Assembly: GCA_034004685.1 (NCBI GenBank)
Contig: JAVEWG010000017.1
Coordinates: 6,519-70,518 of the forward strand
Direction: 5' to 3'
Length of the DNA stretch: 64,000 bases
DNA from: JAEUNX01 sp034004685
GTDB lineage: Bacteria; Pseudomonadota; Gammaproteobacteria; Burkholderiales; Rhodocyclaceae
Positions 14,887-21,280 of the stretch are shown in pieces. A program made the position numbers and the translations under genes. Positions within the stretch are counted from its first letter, which is position 1. Each line of letters begins with the position of its first letter. The notes beneath the pieces were generated by a model, which saw nothing but the letters and a program-made list of their open reading frames with translations, was not told where the DNA came from and did not search any database.

Positions 14887-15108
14887 TCACCCACCCGCCT
14901 GCATCAAACAAATTCTCGCAGCTAAATCGGTGCAGAATTTGGACAATCGCCGGCAGGCAAGACACGATCCACGTCCCCGGCAGGTGCACGGTTGCTCAAT
15001 CCAATGGCCAAGCTTGCTGGCTGCCCTGGTAGAATTCTTGGTGTCAGCCGTGTTTCCAAAGACGCCCCGAGGCCCGCCAGCCCGGGGCGTTTGTTTTTCG
15101 AGGCTCAT
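14887..15108 (-). CDS. Small Cys-rich hypothetical protein
   Basis: 73 residues from ATG 15108, with GGAGG upstream. It contains the cluster CTCRGRGSCLACRRLSKFC (five cysteines, CxC then CxxC spacing), which suggests a zinc-binding knuckle, in a basic context. It sits between the AlpA-like regulator and the O-like initiator with only a few bases on each side. Such zinc-knuckle proteins may bind DNA or regulators, but no function is known. Confidence 0.6.
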   Translation of the reverse strand: MSLEKQTPRAGGPRGVFGNTADTKNSTRAASKLGHWIEQPCTCRGRGSCLACRRLSKFCTDLAARICLMQAGG

Positions 15109-15110
15109 GA

Positions 15111-15422
15111 TCAAGCCTCCGCGACACGGCGATTTTTTTCCTTCGCATCACTCGCCCTCTGAGCTTTAACCTTCAAAGCCTCGGCAAGTTGGCGTGTCGC
15201 GAGGTTTTTAGCCCTCGTCTTAAGCCATTCGGCGATTTCGGTGCTCTTCCAACGTCGGCTTTGCGCCGCAATCAGATCGCCCTCCGGAAACTCGCCAGCA
15301 CGGATGAGCGCGTACATCATCGCGCGACTTATCCCAGTGGCACGGGTGACTTCAGCTGCGTTGAAATATACAAACGGAAGGTAAGCTAAAAGCTTATTGA
15401 GACTGACGCATTCTTCGTTCAT
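15111..15422 (-). CDS. alpA: AlpA-family regulator (MerR-like helix-turn-helix)
   Basis: 103 residues. The HTH core (FNAAEVTRATGISRAMMYALIRAGEFPEGDLI) followed by SRRWKSTEIAEWLKTRA is the AlpA/HTH_17 pattern found in excisionase and satellite activator proteins; the C-terminus is basic. ATG 15422 is chosen over 15431 because AGGGA is 8 bases upstream. It is the first gene of the replication operon, at the right end of the element beside attR. Expected to control excision and transcription, possibly through the shared 17-bp site, as AlpA-like proteins do in other satellites. Confidence 0.82.
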   Translation of the reverse strand: MNEECVSLNKLLAYLPFVYFNAAEVTRATGISRAMMYALIRAGEFPEGDLIAAQSRRWKSTEIAEWLKTRAKNLATRQLAEALKVKAQRASDAKEKNRRVAEA

Positions 15423-15477
15423 GAGGTGCATCCCTGCGCGCCAGCCGTTCCCCTCTTGGTAAGGACTGGTCGTTTAG

Positions 15478-15496
15478 GGCGCACCTCTTGCGCGCC
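15478..15496. promoter_or_regulatory. Shared operator-like site, replication operon copy
   Basis: GGCGCACCTCTTGCGCGCC has 5-bp inverted arms GGCGC/GCGCC, and 17 bases of it are identical to the site at 12351-12367. It lies 56 bp upstream of the AlpA-like start. A weaker relative overlaps that gene's ribosome site (15423-15437). This gives the layout of an autoregulated early promoter plus a coordinately controlled late promoter. Confidence 0.6.
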
Positions 15497-15560
15497 AACA
15501 AATTGTGTACCCACCATTGCGGCAGGCGATTAACTTTTCTATAAAAAACCGGACTTGTCA

Positions 15561-15575
15561 ATACAAGTTACAACA
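15561..15575. repeat. Terminal repeat A, right copy
   Basis: ATACAAGTTACAACA, one mismatch from 192-206. It is part of ACTTGT-CAAT-ACAAGT, a 6-bp inverted repeat, and its complement includes TTGACA, a possible -35 for the AlpA operon. Candidate arm-type recombinase site. Confidence 0.4.
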
Positions 15576-15607
15576 CCCGCACGCAAAGCTTCCAAACTCA
15601 TTGCTCG

Positions 15608-15630
15608 TTTGATGGTTGATTTGTGGGTTG
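15608..15630. repeat. Terminal repeat B, right copy
   Basis: TTTGATGGTTG followed by ATTTGTGGGTTG repeats the two copies in front of the integrase gene (294-333). Position near attR supports an arm-type integrase site. Confidence 0.4.
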
Positions 15631-15671
15631 AAATAAAAACAGGCCATAACGGCCTGATTTTATTGATGCGC

Positions 15672-15764
15672 TGGCGGAGAGGAAGGGATTCGAACCCTTG
15701 TGCCAGGTTACCCTGACCATCCGATTTCGAGTCGGCGCCGTTATGACCGCTTCGGTACCTCTCC
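15672..15764 (-). tRNA. tRNA-Ser (anticodon CGA)
   Basis: A 93-nt class II tRNA with acceptor GGAGAGG (15758-15764) pairing with CCTCTCC and an encoded CCA (15672-15674). The anticodon loop CTCGAAA gives CGA, reading UCG. There is a long variable arm as expected for serine, and a GGTTCGAATCC T arm. Its 3' end is the right attachment site, and integration has left the gene intact. Confidence 0.97.
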
Positions 15765-16038
15765 GCTGCGCCGGGCTGCCCGGTGCGAGGGGCGGATTAT
15801 ACGTGCTTCCCGCGCCTCGGCCAATGTGCGCCGGGCCGGCGCGGTGAAGGGTGGACATTTCCCCCGGCTTGCCGGGAACTCGCGCCTGTCGTCAGGTGGT
15901 CTGGAAAGGATTTCCTCAGTGCCTCCGGCCAAAATCAATGCTAAAGCGTTTGCTACCATAACAACTTGCTACCGTCGGTAGATTGCCTCGCCGGGTTGAG
16001 CCCGGCAGAATCCCCCCGCGCCCACCACCGAGACACCC
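15765..16038. other. Intergenic, no gene seen
   Basis: The 274 bp between the tRNA-Ser 5' end and mltF hold the divergent promoters of both. I see no convincing box, hairpin or small ORF. Confidence 0.4.
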
Positions 16039-17529
16039 TTGCGAAACTGGCTCCTGGCCCTCCTTGGGGCTACTCTCCTCCACGGCTGCACCCCCAGCGG
16101 TCCGCCCCGTCTGAGCGGCGACTACCGTGCGGTGGGGGAATTGCTGGTGGCCACCCGCCCGGATGCCATTTCCTACCGGACCGAGGCCAACGGCGAGACC
16201 ACGGGCTTCGAGCACGATCTGCTGCAGGCCCTGGGCAACCGGCTGGGGGTGCCCGTGCGCTTCATCGTCTACCCGGATGCCCGCAAGGCCCTGGACGCGG
16301 TTCTCCAGGGCGAAACCCATCTGGCGGCGGCGGGCCTGGGGCGCAATGAGCGCCTGCCCCTGCGCTGGAGCAGCGCCCTGCGGGAAGTGGAATACGTGGT
16401 GGCGGCCCGGGATGACGCGCCGGCCCTGGACGAGGAGAACGATCTGGCCGGGCACGCCATTGGGGTTCGCCGCGGCTCCTTGGCGGCCGAGGCCCTGGAA
16501 GATATCCGCCGCCGGGTACCGGGGATCAAGGTTCGTCACCCGGTCAGGTCCGACGATCAGCAATTGCTGGAAATGGTCGCCAAAGGAGAATTGGAGCTTG
16601 CCGCGACCGACCGGCTGCACTTCGCCCTAGCCGCCAGGTTCTTCCCCAATCTTGCCCTGGCCAGGAAGCTGCCCATCAAGTCCTCCATCGCCTGGGCGCT
16701 GCCAGCCCAGGGCAGCGACGGCCTGGCTGAGGAGGTCGAGTCCTTCCTGGCCGATGCCCGCAACAACGGCTTGCTGGCCCGCATGGGGGACCGATATTTC
16801 GGCCACATCCGGCGCCTGGAGCAGGAGGACGTCAGCGCTTTCCTGTCCCGTATCCGGGAGCGCCTGCCCGCCTTCCGCCGTCACTTCCACGACGCCCAGG
16901 CCGTCACCGGCATCGACTGGCGCATGCTGGCGGCCCTGGCTTACCAGGAATCCCAGTGGGACCCCCTGGCGACCTCCCGCACCGGGGTCCGGGGCATGAT
17001 GATGCTCACTGAGGACACCGCCGACCGGATGGGGGTGGACGACCGCCTCAACCCCCGCGCCAGCATCATCGGCGGGGCCCGCTACTTCGCCCTGCTGCGG
17101 GAGCAGCTGCCCGATGAGGTGGCGGAGCCGGATCGCAGCTGGATGGCCCTTGCCGCCTATAACCTGGGGATGGGCCATTTCAACAGCGCCCGCCAGGTCG
17201 CCCGGGGCCTGGGCAAGGATATCTCGGCCTGGCTGGACATCAAGGAAGTGCTCCCCCTCCTGTCCAAGCCCGCCTACGCCAGCCGCTTGAAGTCCGGCCC
17301 GGCCCGGGGCGGCGAGGCGGTGATCACCGCCGAGAACGTGCGCAGCTACTTCGAGATCCTGAGCCGCTTCGAGGCACCTTACGTGCCCCCGCTGGAGCCT
17401 CCGAAATTCAAGCTCCCCGCCCTGCGCCTGGGGCCTCGCCCCAAGCCCACCCCGCCCCCCTCGGAGGTTGCCCCCGAAATGGCCGAAGCCGGCCAGGGGC
17501 TGCGCGTGCGGGGGGAAGCCGAAGACTAG
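16039..17529 (+). CDS. mltF: Membrane-bound lytic transglycosylase F
   Basis: Cleaves peptidoglycan glycan strands to 1,6-anhydro-muropeptides. Residues 1-17 are a lipoprotein signal ending LLHGC, so it is outer-membrane anchored. Residues about 30-265 are a periplasmic solute-binding-type domain (VATRPDAISYR, GFEHDLLQALGNRLG). About 285-420 is the SLT domain, with catalytic Glu near 302 (YQESQWDP) and SRTGVRGMMMLTEDTA, AAYNLGMGH. The tail is Pro/Lys-rich. Length (496) fits MltF. The start is TTG at 16039, the only codon that gives the signal peptide. It converges with serS over a hairpin. Confidence 0.93.
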   Translation: MRNWLLALLGATLLHGCTPSGPPRLSGDYRAVGELLVATRPDAISYRTEANGETTGFEHDLLQALGNRLGVPVRFIVYPDARKALDAVLQGETHLAAAGLGRNERLPLRWSSALREVEYVVAARDDAPALDEENDLAGHAIGVRRGSLAAEALEDIRRRVPGIKVRHPVRSDDQQLLEMVAKGELELAATDRLHFALAARFFPNLALARKLPIKSSIAWALPAQGSDGLAEEVESFLADARNNGLLARMGDRYFGHIRRLEQEDVSAFLSRIRERLPAFRRHFHDAQAVTGIDWRMLAALAYQESQWDPLATSRTGVRGMMMLTEDTADRMGVDDRLNPRASIIGGARYFALLREQLPDEVAEPDRSWMALAAYNLGMGHFNSARQVARGLGKDISAWLDIKEVLPLLSKPAYASRLKSGPARGGEAVITAENVRSYFEILSRFEAPYVPPLEPPKFKLPALRLGPRPKPTPPPSEVAPEMAEAGQGLRVRGEAED

Positions 17530-17534
17530 GGTCT

Positions 17535-17574
17535 GTTGACCTTGGATTCGGGGAATCGCGAATCCAAGGTCAAC
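17535..17574. terminator. 16-bp inverted repeat between mltF and serS
   Basis: GTTGACCTTGGATTCG and CGAATCCAAGGTCAAC are perfect arms around an 8-base loop, directly between two convergent stop codons. There is no T-run on either strand, so it is a likely RNA-stabilising or bidirectional stop element rather than a classical terminator. Confidence 0.5.
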
Positions 17575-17576
17575 AC

Positions 17577-18857
17577 CTAGGCCGTCAGCACTTCCAGGCC
17601 GCCCATATAGGGGGCCAGGACCTTGGGCACCACCACCGAACCATCCGCCTGCTGGTAGTTCTCCAGCACCGCCACCAGGGTGCGGCCCACCGCCAAGCCA
17701 GAGCCATTGAGGGTGTGCACCAGTTCGTTCTTGCCCTGGGCGTTCTTGAAGCGGGCCTGCATGCGGCGGGACTGGAAGGCCTCGAAGCAGGAGCAGGACG
17801 AGATCTCCCGGTAGGTATTCTGGGCTGGCAGCCAGACTTCCAGATCGTAGGTCTTGGCGGCGGAAAAGCCCATATCCCCGGTGCACAAAACGATCTTGCG
17901 GTAGGGCAGCTCGAGTTTCTGGAGGATAGCCTCGGCGTGGCCGGTGAGTTCTTCCAGGGCCGCCCAGGCGTTATCGGGATGCTCGATGCGCACCAGCTCC
18001 ACCTTGTCGAACTGGTGCTGGCGAATCATCCCCCGGGTGTCCTTGCCATAACTGCCCGCCTCGGAGCGGAAGCAGGGGGTGTGGCTGACGAATTTCAGCG
18101 GCAGTTCGGCCAGACTCACCACCGCGTCCCGCACCATGTTGGTCACCGGCACCTCGGCGGTGGGAATCAGGAAGAAGCGCCCGCCGTCGGCCCGGGGCAC
18201 GGCAAACAGGTCTTCCTCGAACTTGGGCAGCTGGCCGGTGCCGAACATGCTTTCCGCATTGACCAGGTAGGGTACATAGACCTCGGTGTAGCCGTGCTCC
18301 CGGGTGTGCACATCCAGCATGAACTGGGCCAGGGCCCGGTGCAGGCGGGCCACCCCGCCCTTCATCAGGGTGAAACGGGAGGCGGAGATCTTCACGGCGG
18401 TCTCGAAGTCCAGCCCCCCCAGGCCGCTGCCCAGGTCCACATGATCCTTCACCGGAAAATCGAAGGCCCGGGGCGTCCCCCAGCGGCTCACCTCCAGGTT
18501 GGCGCTCTCGTCCCGACCCGCCGGCACGCTTTCGTGGGGCAGATTGGGGATGCTGGCCGTGAAGGCATTGAGCCGCTCCAGCAGGGCAGCCAGGGCATGT
18601 TCGTTGGCCTTGAGCTCATCACCGATACCGGCCACATCCGCCATCACCCCGCTGGCGTCCTCCCCCTTGCCCTTCAGCATGCCGATCTGCTTGGACAGGG
18701 CGTTGCGGCGGGCCTGGAGGTCCTGGGTGCGGGTCTGAAGACCCTTGCGCTCGTCTTCCAGGGCCTGGAAGGCGGCGACATCCAGGGTCACCCCCCGGCT
18801 GGCGAGGCGCTGGGCCACGGTGTCGATCTGGCTACGGAGAAGCTGAACGTCAAGCAT
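17577..18857 (-). CDS. serS: Seryl-tRNA synthetase
   Basis: Charges tRNA-Ser with serine. The N-terminal coiled-coil arm (about residues 1-110, with KGLQTRTQDLQARRNALS) binds the tRNA's long variable arm; the class II catalytic core shows motif 2 (FRSEAGSYGKDTRGMIRQHQF) and motif 3 (NGSGLAVGRTLVAVLEN). 426 residues, the usual size. ATG 18857 begins MLDVQLLRSQIDTVA, the conserved start of the family; a longer frame upstream is not conserved. It lies near, but is transcribed independently of, the tRNA-Ser. Confidence 0.97.
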   Translation of the reverse strand: MLDVQLLRSQIDTVAQRLASRGVTLDVAAFQALEDERKGLQTRTQDLQARRNALSKQIGMLKGKGEDASGVMADVAGIGDELKANEHALAALLERLNAFTASIPNLPHESVPAGRDESANLEVSRWGTPRAFDFPVKDHVDLGSGLGGLDFETAVKISASRFTLMKGGVARLHRALAQFMLDVHTREHGYTEVYVPYLVNAESMFGTGQLPKFEEDLFAVPRADGGRFFLIPTAEVPVTNMVRDAVVSLAELPLKFVSHTPCFRSEAGSYGKDTRGMIRQHQFDKVELVRIEHPDNAWAALEELTGHAEAILQKLELPYRKIVLCTGDMGFSAAKTYDLEVWLPAQNTYREISSCSCFEAFQSRRMQARFKNAQGKNELVHTLNGSGLAVGRTLVAVLENYQQADGSVVVPKVLAPYMGGLEVLTA

Positions 18858-19054
18858 GGTGAATTCCGTTGATGGGCTAGCCCGGCATTTTACCCGGGCC
18901 AGCCGGCGATTGCGCTCCGATAGACCAGGGCAATCAAGCCGCGCCCACAAGCCGGGGAAAGATTTCTTGCGTCTGCAGGAAGATTGGATAGATTTCAGGG
19001 GAACCCACAGGCGCCCCGGCAGAGGGCGCCGCCACCAAGCTTGGAGGAGCCGCC

Positions 19055-19318
19055 ATGCTGTCCCTACGAGACTGCCTCGACTACTGCGACCTCACCGATG
19101 ACGAAGTCGCCCTCATCGCCGAACATCAGGACATCCCTGATGTGGCCGCCGCCCAGATCGCCTGCGGCCTGGTCCAGACCCCGGAGGGGGTGCAGGTGAT
19201 CACTCAGTGCATGGAAGACCTGGTGGAGCAGGCCCGCAGCCAGGGTCAGCTGGAGCGGGCCGCCGCCATGGAAGCAGTCCGCGCCCGCTTCATGAAGGAT
19301 CACCCTTGTCCCCATTGA
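19055..19318 (+). CDS. Conserved hypothetical protein
   Basis: 87 residues, MLSLRDCLDYCDLTDDEVALIAEH, with a GGAGGAG ribosome site. It is acidic and helical, with a segment PDVAAAQIACGLVQTPEGVQV. I know it only as an uncharacterised betaproteobacterial protein. It converges with and overlaps the 3' end of rarA by about 29 bp. The upstream 195 bp after serS hold no other clear gene. Confidence 0.75.
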   Translation: MLSLRDCLDYCDLTDDEVALIAEHQDIPDVAAAQIACGLVQTPEGVQVITQCMEDLVEQARSQGQLERAAAMEAVRARFMKDHPCPH

Positions 19319-20660
19319 AGGGTTTCCGGGGGCCGGCGGCCTGATCCAGGGCCCTGAGGCGCGCCAGCTTTTCGCCGATCTGTCCCTCCAGGCCCCGGTC
19401 GGTGGGCTGGTACCAGCGGGGTTCGGCCATCCCGTCCGGCAGGTAGCTTTCCCCAGCAGCGTAGGCGCCGGGTTCATCGTGGGCGTAGCGGTAGGTCTTG
19501 CCGTAGCCCAATTCCTTCATGAGCTTGGTGGGTGCGTTGCGCAGGTGCAGGGGCACCGGGCGGGAGCCGTCCTCCGCCACGAATTTGCGGGCAGCGTTGT
19601 AGGCCATGTACACCGCATTGGACTTGGCCGCGCAGGCCAGAAACACTGTAGCCTGGGCCAGGGCCAGCTCCCCCTCGGGGGAGCCCAGGCGCTCATAGGT
19701 GGCGCAGGCATTGAGGGCGATCTCCAGGGCCCGCGGGTCCGCCAGGCCGATGTCCTCCACGGCCATCCGCACCAGCCGCCGCCCCAGATAGAGGGGTTCG
19801 GCACCGCCATCGAGCATCCGGCACAGCCAGTACAGGGCCCCATCCGGACTGGAACCCCGCACGGACTTGTGAAGCGCCGAGATCTGATCGTAGAAGGCCT
19901 CGCCCCCCTTGTCGAAGCGGCGCAGGTTGCGGGCCAGGGCCTCGGCCACGAAATCCCCGGAGAGGACGGCGACCCCCGCCGTGGTGGCGGCGGCGCACAC
20001 CTGCTCCACCAGATTGAGGAGCCGGCGGGCGTCCCCGTCCGCCAGGCCGACGATCCGCTCCCGGGCCGCCGGCTCCACCTCTAGGCCCTGCCCCACTTCC
20101 TGGAAGGCCCGCTCGAAGAGCAGCCCCAGGGCCGCCAGCTCCAGGGGCTCCAGGGTGTACACCGCCGCCCGGGACAGAAGGGCGGAATTCACCTCGAAGG
20201 AGGGATTCTCGGTGGTGGCGCCGATGAAGGTCACCAGGCCCTGCTCCACATAGGGCAGGAAAGCGTCCTGCTGGGACTTGTTGAAGCGATGCACCTCATC
20301 CACGAACAGGATGGTGTGGCGGCCCCGGGTGCGGGCCTCCTCAGCCCGGGCGATGGCCTCCCGGATGTCCTTGACCCCCGAGAACACCGCCGACAGGGCG
20401 ATGAATTCCGCGTCGAAGGCGGCAGCGGTGAGCCGGGCCAGGGTGGTCTTGCCCACCCCCGGCGGGCCCCACAGGATCATGGAATGGGGCTTGCCGGAGG
20501 CAAAAGCCAGGGCCAGGGGCTTGCCCGGCCCCAGGAGGTGGCGCTGGCCCACCACCGCCTCGATTTGGGCCGGCCGCAGGCGCTCGGCCAGGGGCACCTG
20601 GCGCGGCGCGATGGAATCGAACAGATCGGCCACGGCGGTTCCGCTAGGGGCCTTATTCAC
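19290..20660 (-). CDS. rarA: Replication-associated recombination protein A (AAA+ ATPase)
   Basis: RarA/MgsA acts at stalled replication forks. Residues about 20-200 are the AAA+ core: PLAERLRPAQIEAVVGQRHLLG, Walker A GPPGVGKTT, Walker B ILFVDEVHRFNKSQQD, sensor 1 GATTENPSFEVNSALLSR. The C-terminal half has the MgsA tetramer region (RGSSPDGALYWLCRMLDGG, EDIGLADPRAL, NAPTKLMKELGYG). 456 residues is typical. The GTG start at 20660 overlaps the lolA stop by 8 bp, giving the common ftsK-lolA-rarA operon. Confidence 0.96.
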   Translation of the reverse strand: MNKAPSGTAVADLFDSIAPRQVPLAERLRPAQIEAVVGQRHLLGPGKPLALAFASGKPHSMILWGPPGVGKTTLARLTAAAFDAEFIALSAVFSGVKDIREAIARAEEARTRGRHTILFVDEVHRFNKSQQDAFLPYVEQGLVTFIGATTENPSFEVNSALLSRAAVYTLEPLELAALGLLFERAFQEVGQGLEVEPAARERIVGLADGDARRLLNLVEQVCAAATTAGVAVLSGDFVAEALARNLRRFDKGGEAFYDQISALHKSVRGSSPDGALYWLCRMLDGGAEPLYLGRRLVRMAVEDIGLADPRALEIALNACATYERLGSPEGELALAQATVFLACAAKSNAVYMAYNAARKFVAEDGSRPVPLHLRNAPTKLMKELGYGKTYRYAHDEPGAYAAGESYLPDGMAEPRWYQPTDRGLEGQIGEKLARLRALDQAAGPRKPFNGDKGDPS

Positions 20661-21279
20661 CCACCACGTCGGCCCCCTTGGGGGGCTCGAAGCGGAACAG
20701 GGCCGGATCGAGGGACGGATTGGACTCGAAGCGGGTGAACACCAGCAAGGTGGTCTGGCCGAAGTTGTCCTTCAGTTCCATCTGCCGCAACTGACCCCCG
20801 GCAAAACCCAGGCGCATGGCCTGGAAGCTGCCTTCGGCGCTCCGGGGCCGGGCAACCACCCAGGTCAGGCCGTCTGCCATGCCCCCGTCGGCCAGTTCGA
20901 AGTTCTTCTCGATGGCGTCGTCCCCCGCCAGGATGGCTGCCGGCGAGGCCCCCAGCGCATCCCCCAAGCGCTTGACCGTCACTTGGTTGAGATCCCGGTC
21001 CCAGGCCCACAGCTTCTGGCCATCCCCCACCAGTAACTGGGGATAGGGGGTACGGTAATCCCAGCGGAACTTGCCGGGCCGCTGGAAGGCGAAGGTCCCT
21101 TCGGAAACCTGGGGCTTGCGCCCGGAGCGGGCCAGCACCGTCTGGGTGAAGCTGCCCTGGGCGCCCCGGGTCGCCTGGACGAAGTTTCGCAAGGCCTCCA
21201 CGCCATCCGCCCAGGCAGGCTGGACCGCCAACAGCACCGATATCAGCAGGCCCGCCAGGCCCGCCCTCCGCGTGTTCAT
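20653..21279 (-). CDS. lolA: Outer-membrane lipoprotein carrier protein LolA
   Basis: Periplasmic chaperone that takes lipoproteins from LolCDE to LolB. 208 residues, with a signal peptide (MNTRRAGLAGLLISVLLAVQPAWA). Family sequence follows: ALRNFVQATRGAQGSFTQTVL, RPGKFRWDYRTPYPQLLVGDG and the half-barrel pattern to the end. The start is ATG 21279; the frame runs far upstream inside ftsK, which is a shadow. It begins one base after the ftsK stop and its end overlaps rarA. Confidence 0.95.
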   Translation of the reverse strand: MNTRRAGLAGLLISVLLAVQPAWADGVEALRNFVQATRGAQGSFTQTVLARSGRKPQVSEGTFAFQRPGKFRWDYRTPYPQLLVGDGQKLWAWDRDLNQVTVKRLGDALGASPAAILAGDDAIEKNFELADGGMADGLTWVVARPRSAEGSFQAMRLGFAGGQLRQMELKDNFGQTTLLVFTRFESNPSLDPALFRFEPPKGADVVGE

Positions 21280-21280
21280 G

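Larger units (their letters stand above)
160..15685. mobile_element. tRNA-Ser-integrated satellite/reduced prophage, about 15.5 kb
   Basis: The element is bounded by a 14-bp direct repeat, TGGCGGAGAGGAAG, at 160-173 and 15672-15685; the right copy is the 3' end of an intact tRNA-Ser. Inside are a tyrosine integrase, a toxin-antitoxin pair, a C4/CI-type antisense RNA, an AlpA-like regulator, an O-like initiator, DnaB, a small packaging-type protein, two large virion-associated proteins and a phosphoribosyltransferase fragment. I find no large terminase, portal, major capsid, protease or tail genes. The size and this gene set fit a satellite that uses a helper phage; a decayed podovirus-like prophage is the alternative. 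That it is one element is well supported; its satellite lifestyle is inferred. Confidence 0.8.

Noticed and set aside
17715..18872. Long plus-strand open frame opposite serS (and similar ones opposite ftsK, phaC, hppA and nadE)
   Set aside because: They mirror well-conserved genes, have His/Gly/Gln-rich composition typical of antisense frames in GC-rich DNA, and lack ribosome sites.
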